Shown here: positions 16,471 to 26,592 of the stretch, piece by piece
Position numbering within the stretch: the stretch's first letter is position 1
How the letters are laid out: each line of letters starts with the position of its first letter
Source: Microbacterium resistens NBRC 103078
GTDB lineage: Bacteria > Actinomycetota > Actinomycetes > Actinomycetales > Microbacteriaceae
Direction of reading: 5' to 3'
NCBI RefSeq assembly: GCF_001552355.1
Contig: NZ_BCRA01000040.1
Coordinates: forward strand, 1-47,916
DNA length: 47,916 nt
Notes under the pieces: generated by a model
The model's database searches: none
The model's input: only the letters and a program-made list of their open reading frames with translations
What the model was told of the DNA's origin: nothing
Translations under genes and position numbers: made by a program

Positions 16471-19302
16471 GTGGCCCCCGCACTCGCCGCCCCACTCGAC
16501 ACCGCACTGCTCGCCCCGGGCACCGAGGTCCAGGTCCGCTCCATCGATCGCTTCTCCCGGGCGCACGACGCATCTCACTATCTGCTCGTGCCCGACGCCG
16601 TGCTCTCCCCGACCGACGCGGAGGGCGTGGCCCGCGCGTTCGACGCCGTGCGCGCCGCGGGGCGCACCCTGACGTTCCGCTCCGGAGGCACGAGCCTGTC
16701 CGGCCAGGGCGTCAGCGGCGACGTCCTCGTCGACACCCGCTCTCACTTCCGCCGGATCACGGTCGAGGACGCCGGAGCGTCCGTACGGGTGGGACCGGGC
16801 GCGACGGTGCGACAGGTGAACACGCGCCTCGCCCGCCACGGACGCAAGCTCGGCCCGGATCCCGCGAGCGAGATCGCCTGCACGATCGGCGGCGTCGTCG
16901 CCAACAACTCCAGCGGCATGGCCTGCGGCATCGTCGAGAACTCCTACCGCACCATCGAGTCGCTGCTGCTCGTCCTCCCGAGCGGGACGATCCTCGACAC
17001 CGGGGCGCCCGACGCGGAGGAGCGGCTGCGCAGGCAGGAGCCGGAGATCGCCGACGGGCTGCTCGCGCTGCGGGATCGCCTGCGCGCCTCCCCCGAGCAG
17101 GTCGCGTTCGTCCGGCAGCAGTTCTCGATGAAGAACACCATGGGCTACGGCATCAACGCACTGCTCGACTTCGACGATCCGGTGCGGATCCTGGAGCATC
17201 TCGTGATCGGTTCGGAGGGCACGCTCGCCTTCGTCGCGGAGGCACGCTTCCGCACGATCGAGGTCCGTCCGGCGATCGCGACGGGTCTGCTCGTGTTCGA
17301 GACGCTGTCGGATGCGATGGCGGCCCTCCCCGGTCTCACCGGCCTCGGTCTCGCGACGATCGAGCTCATGGACGCGGCCTCCCTCCGCGTGGCCCAGGGC
17401 CTCAGCGACGTGCCCGCCGCGATCGCGGACATCGCCGTCGACCAGCACGCCGCCCTGCTCGTCGAGATCCATGCGAAAGACACGGACGAGCTCGGCCGCG
17501 CATCGGCGGCGGCCCTCGTGCACATCGACGCGCTCCCCCTCGCCGTCGAGGCCTCCCTGACCACCGACGCCGCCGAGCGCGCCGCGCTCTGGCATGTGCG
17601 CAAGGGCCTCTACACGGCGGTGGCGGGGGCCCGGCCCTCCGGCACGACGGCGCTGCTCGAGGACATCGTCGTCCCGGTGGACCGGCTCCTGGCCACCTGC
17701 GAGCGACTGATCGAGCTGTTCGCCCTGCACGGCTACGAGGGGTCCGTCATCTTCGGGCACGCCAAGGACGGCAACGTGCACTTCCTGCTCAACGAGCGCT
17801 TCGACGACCCGGACAGCATCGCCCGCTATCGGCGGTTCACGGACGACCTCGTGGAGCTCGTGCTGTCCCAGCAGGGGTCGCTGAAGGCCGAGCACGGCAC
17901 GGGCCGGATCATGGCGCCGTTCGTGCGCCGGCAGTACGGCGACGAGCTCACCGACCTCATGTGGGACATCAAACGGCTCATCGATCCGTCCGGGCTCCTC
18001 AATCCCGGCGTCGTCCTGTCCGAGGACCCCGACTCGTACCTGCGTGACCTCAAGCGAGTGCCGACGGTCGAGAACGAGGTCGATCGCTGCGTGGAGTGCG
18101 GCTACTGCGAGCCGACGTGCCCGAGCAAGGACCTCACGCTGACCCCGAGGCAGCGGATCGTGCTGCGCCGTGACATGGCCTGGGCCGAGGAGCAGGGCGA
18201 CACCGAGCTGCTGCGGGACCTCCGCGCCGACTACGACTACGAGGGCGTCCAGACCTGTGCCGTGGACGGCATGTGCGGGGTCGCCTGTCCGGTCGACATC
18301 AACACCGGCGATCTCGTCCGCCGACTGCGCGCGGAGCAGGCGTCCGCCGTGGAGGACGGCCTGTGGGACGCCGCCGCGAGGGGCTGGGGCGCCGTGACGC
18401 GGCTGGGCTCCGCCGCCCTCACCGTCGCCGACGCCCTGCCCGCTCCCCTCGTCCGCGGGGCGACGAAGCTCGGGCGCGCCGTGCTGGGGGCGGACACCGT
18501 GCCCCTGTACGACGCGGGGCTCCCCCGTGGCGGCACACGGCCTCCGCGGCCCGGGGATCCGGCGGACGCCCGTGCGGTCTTCTTCGGCGCGTGCATCGGC
18601 ACGATGTTCGGCGCGGAAGGCGACGGGGACGGCTCGCGCGACGCCCTCCGCACCCTGCTGGATCGCGCGGGCGTCCCCGTGGTCGTCCCGGAGGACGCGG
18701 GCGGTCTCTGCTGCGGCACCCCGTGGAAGTCGAAGGGGCATCTCGCCGGGTACGGCCGGATGACGGATCGGGTGCTCTCCGCACTGTGGGCCGCGAGCAG
18801 GGAGGGAGAGCTTCCGGTCGTCTGCGACGCGGCGTCCTGCACCGAGGGCCTGCACGTCATGCTCGCCCACGCGGTGGCCGAGCACCCGGAGTACGCGGGA
18901 CTCGTCATCGAGGACGCGACGACGTTCGCCGCCCGGGAGCTGCTGCCTCGACTCGACGTCCCGGTGAAGCTCGATCGCATCGCCGTGCACCCGACGTGCT
19001 CGACGACGGCTCTCGGCGCCACCGGCGCGCTGACGCAGCTCGCGGCCGCCGTGGCCGACGACGTCTTCGTCCCCGAAGGATGGGGATGCTGCGCGTTCGC
19101 GGGCGACCGGGGCATGCTCCACCCGGAGCTCACGGCCTCGGCGACGGCCGTGGAGGCGGCCGAGATCCGCGACGCCGAGACCGAGCGCCCCTTCGACGCC
19201 TTCGTCTCGGCGAACCGCACGTGCGAGATCGGCATGACGCGGGCGACCGGCCACGGCTACCGTCACATCGTCGAGATCCTGGAGGAGCTCACCCGCCCCT
19301 GA
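16471..19302 (+). CDS. FAD-binding and Fe-S oxidoreductase, D-lactate/glycolate dehydrogenase type (GlcD-GlcF fusion)
   Basis: Membrane-associated, quinone-linked oxidation of a D-2-hydroxyacid is the usual role. The 943-residue protein has a PCMH-type FAD domain (RSGGTSLSGQ at 70-79, GGVVANNSSG at 140-149), an FAD-oxidase C domain with GHAKDGNVHF, two 4Fe-4S clusters (CVECGYCEPTCP from 540; CAVDGMCGVACP from 596) and two CCG domains (CCGTPW near 747, CCAFAGDRG near 873). This order is that of the single-chain iron-sulfur D-lactate dehydrogenases. GTG 16471 follows GAGGAG; the frame continues upstream but crosses the regulator. Lactate versus another hydroxyacid cannot be decided here; the adjacent LldR-like regulator favours lactate. 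Confidence 0.9.
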   Translation: MAPALAAPLDTALLAPGTEVQVRSIDRFSRAHDASHYLLVPDAVLSPTDAEGVARAFDAVRAAGRTLTFRSGGTSLSGQGVSGDVLVDTRSHFRRITVEDAGASVRVGPGATVRQVNTRLARHGRKLGPDPASEIACTIGGVVANNSSGMACGIVENSYRTIESLLLVLPSGTILDTGAPDAEERLRRQEPEIADGLLALRDRLRASPEQVAFVRQQFSMKNTMGYGINALLDFDDPVRILEHLVIGSEGTLAFVAEARFRTIEVRPAIATGLLVFETLSDAMAALPGLTGLGLATIELMDAASLRVAQGLSDVPAAIADIAVDQHAALLVEIHAKDTDELGRASAAALVHIDALPLAVEASLTTDAAERAALWHVRKGLYTAVAGARPSGTTALLEDIVVPVDRLLATCERLIELFALHGYEGSVIFGHAKDGNVHFLLNERFDDPDSIARYRRFTDDLVELVLSQQGSLKAEHGTGRIMAPFVRRQYGDELTDLMWDIKRLIDPSGLLNPGVVLSEDPDSYLRDLKRVPTVENEVDRCVECGYCEPTCPSKDLTLTPRQRIVLRRDMAWAEEQGDTELLRDLRADYDYEGVQTCAVDGMCGVACPVDINTGDLVRRLRAEQASAVEDGLWDAAARGWGAVTRLGSAALTVADALPAPLVRGATKLGRAVLGADTVPLYDAGLPRGGTRPPRPGDPADARAVFFGACIGTMFGAEGDGDGSRDALRTLLDRAGVPVVVPEDAGGLCCGTPWKSKGHLAGYGRMTDRVLSALWAASREGELPVVCDAASCTEGLHVMLAHAVAEHPEYAGLVIEDATTFAARELLPRLDVPVKLDRIAVHPTCSTTALGATGALTQLAAAVADDVFVPEGWGCCAFAGDRGMLHPELTASATAVEAAEIRDAETERPFDAFVSANRTCEIGMTRATGHGYRHIVEILEELTRP

Positions 19303-19311
19303 CGGCGGTGC

Positions 19312-20121
19312 TCATCGCACCGCCGGTCCGGCGAAGGCCGGGCGAGTGCGCATCAGCCACGCGGCTGCGGCGAGGGTCAGCACCCAGCCGATCACCTCGA
19401 TGAGCAGGTGATCCGTCGCGTTCGGGACGGACTGCAGCAGATACACGCGGACGCTGTTGATCGCCCCGTGGGTGAGGACTGCCGGCCAGACGCTGCCGGA
19501 GCGCCACCGCAGCGCCAGCAGCAGCGGGGCCCACGGCAGCATGCCCGCGTAGTAGATCACGATGTCCCAGAGCGGCCGGTCCCCGATCACCGCGAGCACC
19601 GGGAGGTGCCAGACGATCCAGACGAGGCCGCTGATGACGGACAGCCGCCAGAACCCCCAGCTCGCGGCGCGGGTGGCCAGCCATCCGCGCCATCCGAACT
19701 CCTCGCCGATCGCGAACACCGACTGCATGAGGAAGACCGGGACGATCCACAGCGTCGCCGCCAGGATCTCGTCGAGCGGATTGAGCGGCCAGATCCCGGT
19801 CGCGAGGGCGATGGCCGTCTGGATCGCGGCGATCCCGGCGATGAGCCCGATCCCGATGCCCGCCCATCGGGGCGTGCCGCGCCACCCGGTGGCGAAGGTC
19901 TCGCGGAACGTCCCCGGCCGGCGGACGAGCCACAGGATGACCGCGGCGATCAGCGGGGTCAGCTGGAGGATCGGGGTGATCAGGTTGTTGAGGTCGGTCG
20001 GCACCAGCCGGAACACCATGGGCACGGACAGGGCGAAGCACAGCAGGATCGCGATCGCGAAGAACCAGACGACCTCGATGGTCGCGGCACGGGCGATGGG
20101 GCGCGCGGGGGACGGCGGCAT
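19312..20121 (-). CDS. CPBP-family intramembrane metalloprotease
   Basis: Membrane protein of 269 residues with about eight hydrophobic segments. It carries the Abi/CPBP motifs: EEFGWRG (EExxxR), WHLPV and HGAIN, whose Glu and His residues would hold the active-site metal. Bacterial members act in protein maturation, bacteriocin self-immunity or unknown roles; no bacteriocin gene is nearby. ATG 20121 (MPPSPARP) is preceded by GAGGA; the upstream extension is basic and without a binding site. It ends 9 bp from the convergent dehydrogenase, and a TAGATT box on the minus strand (20169-20174) may be its -10. Confidence 0.85.
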   Translation of the reverse strand: MPPSPARPIARAATIEVVWFFAIAILLCFALSVPMVFRLVPTDLNNLITPILQLTPLIAAVILWLVRRPGTFRETFATGWRGTPRWAGIGIGLIAGIAAIQTAIALATGIWPLNPLDEILAATLWIVPVFLMQSVFAIGEEFGWRGWLATRAASWGFWRLSVISGLVWIVWHLPVLAVIGDRPLWDIVIYYAGMLPWAPLLLALRWRSGSVWPAVLTHGAINSVRVYLLQSVPNATDHLLIEVIGWVLTLAAAAWLMRTRPAFAGPAVR

Positions 20122-20280
20122 GGGGTGTCCTCGGTTCGGGGAAGGGCCCGGGATCCCGCGCCCACTGCAATCTAGGCACCGCTCTCCGATGCCCGGAACG
20201 GGGGAAACCCGACGCCTGGGCACGGAAACCCGGAGTTCGCGGGAGCCCTTCGTGACGTGCACGGCGCCCGGGACAGCGGT

Positions 20281-20895
20281 TCAGCGGTCGCCGTCGGATG
20301 AGAGGAGCCCTCGGATCAACGACAGCGAGGCGCGCTCGGCGATCTCGGCGTCCGCAGGCGTGCGCTCCTCGCGCAGCACCCATTCGTCGATCGTCCGGAG
20401 CACCGCGAAGGCGGCGTCGGCGAGGAGGGACGCCGGCAGGTCCGCGCGCACGGCTCCCGTCTCCCTTCCGACGTCCAGCACGTCCCCGACCCATCCGCGG
20501 ACCGCCGCGAGCAGCCGCGCCCGCTCCCCGGTGTCCTCGGGCGCACCGGGAAGGTAGAAGATCCGGCCGAGCGCACGGAGAGCCGGATCCGTCGCGGTCA
20601 GGGCCCCCGCGTCGTCGAGCACCGCACGCGCGGACCCCCAGAAGTCGGCCCGGAACGTCTCCGCCGACGGCGGGCGCCAGCGCTCGGAGACATCGTCGAG
20701 GAGGAGCGCGATGACGGCGTCGAAGAGCTCCGCCTTGGATCCGACGAAGTGGTAGAAGGAGCTCTTGCTCATCCCGACGGTCCGGATGATCCGATTGAGG
20801 GAGGCGCCGTCGTATCCCTGCGCGTCGAACTCCGCGAGAGTCGCCGCGATCAGGGCGTCACGGCGGTCGGGAGCGAGCGGCAGCGGTCCTGGCAT
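20281..20895 (-). CDS. TetR-family regulator
   Basis: Regulator of 204 residues with the helix-turn-helix at about 12-58 (YDGASLNRIIRTVGMSKSSF, then YHFVGSKAELFDAVI) and a helical ligand domain with a TetR_C-like end. It is divergent from the FAD monooxygenase gene; two 28-bp inverted repeats lie in the 86-bp gap, one covering this gene's own promoter, so autoregulation and control of the monooxygenase are likely. ATG 20895 has TAGGCT 6 nt upstream and no Shine-Dalgarno (leaderless pattern). Confidence 0.92.
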   Translation of the reverse strand: MPGPLPLAPDRRDALIAATLAEFDAQGYDGASLNRIIRTVGMSKSSFYHFVGSKAELFDAVIALLLDDVSERWRPPSAETFRADFWGSARAVLDDAGALTATDPALRALGRIFYLPGAPEDTGERARLLAAVRGWVGDVLDVGRETGAVRADLPASLLADAAFAVLRTIDEWVLREERTPADAEIAERASLSLIRGLLSSDGDR

Positions 20896-20902
20896 GCCCC
20901 GA

Positions 20903-20930
20903 GCCTAGTGGACCGGGTGGTCCACTAGGC
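20903..20930. promoter_or_regulatory. TetR operator 1
   Basis: Perfect 12-bp arms, GCCTAGTGGACC and its complement, around GGGT. Core TGGACC-N4-GGTCCA. It overlaps the -10 of the tetR gene (TAGGCT at 20907-20902) and the probable -35 of the monooxygenase gene (TGGACC 20909-20914). Confidence 0.85.
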
Positions 20931-20936
20931 GTATCC

Positions 20937-20964
20937 TCGGATTGGACCACCCGGTCCAATCCGA
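20937..20964. promoter_or_regulatory. TetR operator 2
   Basis: Perfect 12-bp arms, TCGGATTGGACC and its complement, around ACCC. Same core as operator 1 with a spacer that is its reverse complement. It abuts the -10 candidate TATCCT (20932-20937) of the monooxygenase gene and covers its start site. Confidence 0.85.
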
Positions 20965-20981
20965 CTCGCCCGGGAGGCACC

Positions 20982-22274
20982 GTGTTCATCACCGCATCGC
21001 TCGACGACCAGCTCCACGCCCAGCGGGACGACCCGCTGCGGATCCTCATCGTGGGCGCCGGCGTCGCGGGCACCGCGCTCGCCCAGCTGCTCAGACGGCG
21101 AGGACTGCACCCCGCGCTGGTGGAACGCACGGCGCCGGGCGAGCACCCCGGGTACATGCTCGCACTGATGCCCAACGCGGATCCCGTCTTCCGAGATCTC
21201 GGCTCGACCGCGCTCTACCGAGAGCGCAGCGTGGCATTGCGCACGTTCGCCTTCCACTCGCACCGCGGACGCGTCCTCCGCCGGGACCCGCTCGGAGACC
21301 TGCTCTCGGCGCACGGCGACTACCGAGGCATCGACCGCGGGACACTGCTGGACGTCCTCACGGCGGACGGCTGCACCGTGACCCCCGGTCTCACTGTGGC
21401 CTCGTGCACGCCCGAGCGCGGCGGCCGCCGCGTGACCCTCGCGTCGGCGCCCGCGGAGGGCGCTGACGCCCCGCGCTCCGCCGTCCGAGCGGAGCGGTTC
21501 GACCTCGTGGTCGGCGCGGACGGCATCGGCTCCGCGCTACGGGCTCTGCTCCCGGTGCAGCCGATCGAGAGGACTCGGACAGGGTGGGGCGGATGGGTGC
21601 TCTGGAGCGAGGACGACGAGGACCCCCACACCGGCGACGAGCTCTGGGGGAACGGCTTCTTCCTCGGCGCCTACCCCGTCGGAGGCGGCACGGGGAGCCG
21701 GCGCGGGGTGTTCCTCGGCGGGCCGGCAGAGATCCGGGAGAAGGGTGCGGCCGTGTTCGCCCAGCGGGTCCGCCACGGCGTGCCCGCTCCGACGCCGCGC
21801 CTGGCAGCTGCCCTCGACGCGGCGGCCGCCGATCCGTCCCCCTACTGGTGGCGGCTGGAGGACGCGCGCGCCGCGGCGTGGACCGCCCCGGGCGCCATCC
21901 TCCTCGGGGACGCCGCCGCAGCCTTCCTGCCCACGGCGGGGATCGGCGCGGCGATGGCGCTGGAGTCCGCGTGGACGCTCTCTCGCGTCCTCCCCCACGC
22001 GGACCGACGCACGCTGCCGGCCGTTCTTGCCGCGTGGGAGCAGGAGCAGCGTCCTCGCGTCGAGTCGGCGCAGTCGAACTCGCGCCTGCTCGCGCGCGTG
22101 ATGTTCCGACAGGGCCGCCTTCTCACGACGGTTCGCGAGACGGCACTGCGCCTGGCGAGCGCGCGCGCCGCGCTCGGCCCGATCGTCCGCCTCATGTCCG
22201 CGCGCCCGGAGCCGGCGGCGATGCTCACCAGGGCGGGCATCGCGCTCCCGGCCGGCGGCCCGGGAGCGGTGTGA
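20982..22274 (+). CDS. FAD-dependent monooxygenase (aromatic hydroxylase/TetX type)
   Basis: NAD(P)H- and FAD-dependent hydroxylase of 430 residues. It shows the Rossmann motif ILIVGAGVAGTALAQLLRRR (about 22-41), the DG motif GADGIGSALR, and the second FAD motif ILLGDAAAAFLPTAGIGAAM. The 50-residue C-terminal tail is helical and basic. Start is GTG 20982 with CGGGAGG upstream. It is controlled, by context, by the divergent TetR regulator through two operators, the usual arrangement for a compound-inducible detoxifying or catabolic hydroxylase, including antibiotic-modifying ones. The substrate is unknown. Confidence 0.9.
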   Translation: MFITASLDDQLHAQRDDPLRILIVGAGVAGTALAQLLRRRGLHPALVERTAPGEHPGYMLALMPNADPVFRDLGSTALYRERSVALRTFAFHSHRGRVLRRDPLGDLLSAHGDYRGIDRGTLLDVLTADGCTVTPGLTVASCTPERGGRRVTLASAPAEGADAPRSAVRAERFDLVVGADGIGSALRALLPVQPIERTRTGWGGWVLWSEDDEDPHTGDELWGNGFFLGAYPVGGGTGSRRGVFLGGPAEIREKGAAVFAQRVRHGVPAPTPRLAAALDAAAADPSPYWWRLEDARAAAWTAPGAILLGDAAAAFLPTAGIGAAMALESAWTLSRVLPHADRRTLPAVLAAWEQEQRPRVESAQSNSRLLARVMFRQGRLLTTVRETALRLASARAALGPIVRLMSARPEPAAMLTRAGIALPAGGPGAV

Positions 22275-22306
22275 CCCCGGGGACGAGCGTGGGCGACGAC
22301 GGCTCC

Positions 22307-23446
22307 TCACCCCCGCGGACGGGCGAAGTCCGGTCGCGTGCCGTAGCGCTCCAGCGTCTCGCGACTCAGCGATACCCCGAGGCCCGGTGCGCTCGGGATG
22401 GGCAGCATCCCGTCCGTGTCGAGCGTCCATCCGCCCTCGACGAGCGCATCGACGTACTCGGACCCGGTCTTGTACTCGACCAGGTCGGTGTGAGCAAGGG
22501 CTGAGGAGAGCTGCAGGTCGGCGGCGAGACCGATGGCTGTGTTCCAGCCGTGGGGGATCAGCCGGACCCCCGCGTCCTGGGCCGCCCAGCCGATTCGCCG
22601 GGACTCGCTGAGCCCGCCGCCCTTGGTGGTGTCGGGCTGGACGATGTCGAAGGCGCGGCGCGCGAGGTACGGGGCGAAGCTCTGCCGGCGCGTGAGCACC
22701 TCGCCGCCGCTGATGGGCACCGGTGAGCTCGCGCGGAGCTCGACGAACCCGTCGATGTCGTCCGGGGCCAACGCCTCCTCGAACCACGCCACGTCGTAGT
22801 CGGCGAGCATCCGCGCCGTCCGTTTCGCCCAGCTCAGTGAGCCGGGGAAGTACCCTTCGGATCCGCCCGCGTCCACCGCGAGCAGCGCGTCGCCGACCGC
22901 CTCCCTGGCCGCCGCGACCGTCCGCTCATCGGTGCGCGCGTCGACGCGCCCGAACTTCCACCAGCCGATCTTGAAGGCGCGGAACCCCTGAGCGGCGAGC
23001 GCGAGGAGGTTCTCGGTCATGGGGCCCTCCTCGTCCATGAGCACGGACGCGTACGGCCGCACCCGATCGCGGTACCGCCCGCCCAGGAGCGCCCCCACCG
23101 GCCGCCGCAGCGCCTGACCGGCGATGTCCCAGAGCGCGATGTCGATGGCGCTGGTGGCATGCGTCAGCGATCCGCCCCTGCCCATCCAGAACGCCGTCTG
23201 GTGCAGCGTCTCGGTGAGCCGCTCGACCTCCCGCGGGTCCTGCCCGTACAGGTGCGGAGCGAGCAGCTCGATCGCCCCACGAACGAGGCTCTCGCTGGTG
23301 AAGGCGCTGCCGATGCCGACGAGGCCCTCGTCCGTGTGGACCGCGACGAGGGTGTGGACGACGTCGTCCGGTTTCAGCTCGTTCGACCAGCCCCCCTCGG
23401 GCGTGGCCCCGCGCAGTCCGCATGTCTCGATGCCGGTGATCTTCAT
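22307..23446 (-). CDS. Enolase-superfamily enzyme (mandelate racemase/sugar-acid dehydratase group)
   Basis: TIM-barrel enzyme of 379 residues that abstracts the alpha-proton of a carboxylate. Visible motifs: FKIGWWKFG (base Lys), metal ligands in LAVDAGG, WFEEAL and SGGEVL, and DIVQPDTTKGGG with IPHGWNT, the Asp/His dyad of the mandelate racemase subgroup. This points to an acid-sugar dehydratase or racemase rather than a muconate cycloisomerase; N-succinylamino-acid racemase would be attractive beside a D-aminoacylase but the His dyad argues against it. ATG 23446 follows AAAGG. It is divergent from the ABC operon and shares its operator. Confidence 0.85.
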   Translation of the reverse strand: MKITGIETCGLRGATPEGGWSNELKPDDVVHTLVAVHTDEGLVGIGSAFTSESLVRGAIELLAPHLYGQDPREVERLTETLHQTAFWMGRGGSLTHATSAIDIALWDIAGQALRRPVGALLGGRYRDRVRPYASVLMDEEGPMTENLLALAAQGFRAFKIGWWKFGRVDARTDERTVAAAREAVGDALLAVDAGGSEGYFPGSLSWAKRTARMLADYDVAWFEEALAPDDIDGFVELRASSPVPISGGEVLTRRQSFAPYLARRAFDIVQPDTTKGGGLSESRRIGWAAQDAGVRLIPHGWNTAIGLAADLQLSSALAHTDLVEYKTGSEYVDALVEGGWTLDTDGMLPIPSAPGLGVSLSRETLERYGTRPDFARPRG

Positions 23447-23495
23447 GAGCGCCTTTCCTCGGGATCGCCGTCGGTCACCGCCGACGTGAGTCATG

Positions 23496-23538
23496 ACGAT
23501 AGTCGATTGTCGACAATAAGCCAATTGTCGGCTAGCAT
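23496..23538. promoter_or_regulatory. Divergent promoters around one TTGTCGACAA operator
   Basis: ATTGTCGACAAT (23506-23517) is a perfect palindrome. Rightward: -35 TCGACA (23510-23515), 17 bp, -10 TAGCAT (23533-23538). Leftward: -35 TTGGCT (23524-23519), 17 bp, -10 TATCGT (23501-23496). The palindrome overlaps the rightward -35 and lies within the leftward spacer, so one bound repressor would block both. A half-site AATTGTCG follows at 23523-23530. Confidence 0.7.
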
Positions 23539-23638
23539 CGGCGTCGGCGCGGAACGCCCGGCCCGGGAACGGCCGGCGCGATCGCCACGACGACGCGGCG
23601 TCGCGCGTGAGAACACCCACCCAGAGAAGGGCAGCACG

Positions 23639-24454
23639 ATGAAGTACACCCGATGGATCACCGCCGGCGCGGCCGCCGTCCTCGCCGCAGCCGCGCTGAC
23701 GGCCTGCACCTCCCCGACCACGTCCGCGACGAGTGCGGGCGAGAGCATCCTGACCAAGGTCCTCACCTCCAAGAAGCTCGTGGTCGGCGTCTTCGCGGAT
23801 GCTCCGCCGTACGGGGTGCTCAGCAGCTCCGGCGAGTACGAGGGCTTCGACATCGACAAGGCGCAGGCCCTCGCGGACTCCCTGGGCGCCGAGATCGAGT
23901 TCGTGTCGACCACCAACGCGAACCGGATCCCGCTGCTGGAGACCGGCAAGGTGGACGTCGTCATCGCCGCCCTGACGAACCTCGACGAGCGGGCCCAGGT
24001 GGTCGCCATGACGCGCCCGTACGCCGCCGAGGGTCAGGTCGTGCTCGTGCCGAAGGGCAGCGACATCGACTCCTACGACGACCTGGCCGGGCGCACGGTC
24101 GCGGCCACCCGCGGCAGCGTGCCCGCGACGATCCTGGAGTCGCGCTTCCCCGAGGCGAAGGCGAGCCTGTTCGAGGCGGTCGCCGACTCGGTGCAGGCCC
24201 TGCGCAGCGCCAAGGTCGACGCGCTGATGGAGAGCCATTCCGTCGCGGCGGGGATCGTGGCCGAATCGGATGAGTTCACGATCGTGGACGCCCCCGAGCT
24301 CAGCCCCTCCGTGGTCTCCTTCGGCGTCAAGATGGGCGACCAGCTCTGGCTGAACTATCTGAACAACTTCCTCCTGAACTACAACATCAGCGACGCGGCG
24401 AACGACTCGTACAACGAGTGGCTCGGCACGGACGTCCCCGACCTGATCAAGTGA
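23639..24454 (+). CDS. Substrate-binding lipoprotein of amino-acid-type ABC importer (family 3)
   Basis: Extracellular binding protein of 271 residues: lipoprotein signal with lipobox LTAC (Cys about 23), then the family 3 pattern KKLVVGVFADAPPYG, EGFDIDKAQALADSLG and the phosphate-free ligand clamp of polar amino acid receptors (LETGKVDVVIAALTNLDERA). ATG 23639 follows GAGAAGG. It heads the importer operon, about 95 bp downstream of the predicted start of transcription. With a D-aminoacylase at the end of the transporter genes, an N-acyl-D-amino acid or D-amino acid ligand is plausible but not shown. Confidence 0.92.
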   Translation: MKYTRWITAGAAAVLAAAALTACTSPTTSATSAGESILTKVLTSKKLVVGVFADAPPYGVLSSSGEYEGFDIDKAQALADSLGAEIEFVSTTNANRIPLLETGKVDVVIAALTNLDERAQVVAMTRPYAAEGQVVLVPKGSDIDSYDDLAGRTVAATRGSVPATILESRFPEAKASLFEAVADSVQALRSAKVDALMESHSVAAGIVAESDEFTIVDAPELSPSVVSFGVKMGDQLWLNYLNNFLLNYNISDAANDSYNEWLGTDVPDLIK

Positions 24455-24500
24455 CCCACGACGCCGGGTGGCGCGCGGCGCCACCCGGTCCGGAGGAAGA

Positions 24501-25160
24501 ATGCAACTCTATTTCGGGGACCTCCTCCCCTACGCCGGCGTGCTGCTGGCCGGTCTCGGCGTCAGCATCCTGGTCACCCTCGCCGCGGTGGCGATCGGCA
24601 GCGTGCTCGGGATCCTCGTCCACCTCGCTCGCGCGTCGCACGTGGCACCCGCGCGCTGGCTGGGTGCGGCGTACATCGAGGTGATCCGCAACACACCGCT
24701 GCTGCTCCAGCTCTACCTCGTCTACTTCGCTCTCCCTTCGGTCGGGGTCAACCTGGACCCCGTCACCGCAGGGATCATCGCGCTGAGCGTGAACCACTCC
24801 GCGTACGTCGCCGAGATCTACCGCGCCGGATTCGCCTCCCTGCCGAAGGGCCTCGGCGAGGCCGCCGCCGCGCTGGGCCTCTCCCGCCGCACGACGTTCG
24901 TCCACGTGCTGCTCACCCCGGCCCTGCGCGCGGTCACGCCAGCGATGACCAACCAGGTGATCCTGCTGTTCCTGGCCTCGTCCATCGCCTCCGTCGTCGC
25001 CGTGCCCGAGCTCATGCACGTGATGATGGGCATCACCACGACCACGTTCCGCACGATCGAGACCTTCGTCGTCGGCGGGCTCATGTACTTCGCGGTCGCC
25101 TTCGTCATCGCGGCAGGATCCCGTGCCCTCGAATCCCGAGTCCGCTGGAAGGTGGCCTGA
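24501..25160 (+). CDS. Amino-acid-type ABC permease 1
   Basis: Inner-membrane permease of the HisM/GlnP type, 219 residues. Motifs: [17 protein letters not shown] and the EAA loop [23 protein letters not shown] 24501 has CGGAGGAAGA directly upstream; the start 33 bp earlier lacks one. It joins the next permease through TGATG, so the pair is translationally coupled. Confidence 0.94.
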   Translation: MQLYFGDLLPYAGVLLAGLGVSILVTLAAVAIGSVLGILVHLARASHVAPARWLGAAYIEVIRNTPLLLQLYLVYFALPSVGVNLDPVTAGIIALSVNHSAYVAEIYRAGFASLPKGLGEAAAALGLSRRTTFVHVLLTPALRAVTPAMTNQVILLFLASSIASVVAVPELMHVMMGITTTTFRTIETFVVGGLMYFAVAFVIAAGSRALESRVRWKVA

Positions 25161-25863
25161 TGTTCACTCCCCTCGACGGCCAGGACCTGTCGCTCATCCT
25201 CCAGGGGACGATCGTCACCCTGCAGATCTGCGCGCTCTCCGTCCTCTTCGGCGGCGCGCTGGGCCTGCTGTTCGGGATCGCCTCGACCGGCCCCGTCCGG
25301 GTCCTCCGGTGGATCGGCGCGATCTGGGTCGGCGCGATCCGCGGCGTCCCCGTCCTCCTCATCATCTTCTTCGTCTATTTCGGCCTGCCGCTGCTGTCCC
25401 CGGGGAGCAACGTCCCGGAGTACTGGGCCGCCGTCGTGGCGCTGTCGGTGTTCGCGTCGGCGTACGTCAGCGAGATCGTGCGCGGCAGCATCCAGGCGAT
25501 CCCCCGAGGCCAGTTCGAGGCGGCGGAGGCGCTCGGCCTCTCCTACGTCTCGCGGCTGCGGTGGGTGATCCTCCCCCAGGCTGCCAAGATCATCGTCCCG
25601 CCCGGGATCGGCTTCCTCGTCATCCTCATCAAGGACAGCTCGCTCGTCGCCGTGATCGGCCTGATCGAGCTCACCAGGGCCGGGAACATCGTCGCGTCGC
25701 AGACCGGCCAGCCCATCTCCTCCTACCTCATCGTCGGAGCGGTGTACTTCGTCATCTGCTTCGCCCTCACCTCTCTCGCGCGCCGCTACGAGCGACGACT
25801 CAGCGTGCGCGTCGCGACGCCGAAGATCGGCGACGCCCTGACCCCGGCCAAAGGAGCCCGCCG

Positions 25864-25867
<4 letters not shown>
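25160..25867 (+). CDS. Amino-acid-type ABC permease 2
   Basis: Second HisM/GlnP-type permease, 235 residues. It has [19 protein letters not shown] and the EAA loop [20 protein letters not shown]. Overlaps the first permease by one base and the ATPase by four (ATGA). With 24501-25160 it would form the heterodimeric channel. Confidence 0.94.

Positions 25868-26591
<724 letters not shown>

Positions 26592-26592
<1 letters not shown>

Noticed and set aside
15958..19266. A 1102-codon open frame on the minus strand
   Set aside because: Antisense shadow of the FAD/Fe-S dehydrogenase, whose plus-strand motifs are intact.
23159..23446. The transporter lipoprotein starting much earlier, inside the enolase-superfamily gene region
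   Set aside because: Upstream part is antisense to the enolase gene and covers the divergent promoters; the lipoprotein signal and ribosome binding site are at 23639.
22307..23446. Enolase-superfamily gene as N-succinylamino-acid racemase, paired with the deacylase
   Set aside because: Attractive by context, but the QPD and PHGW dyad fits the mandelate racemase/sugar-acid dehydratase group rather than the MLE/NSAR group with two Lys.
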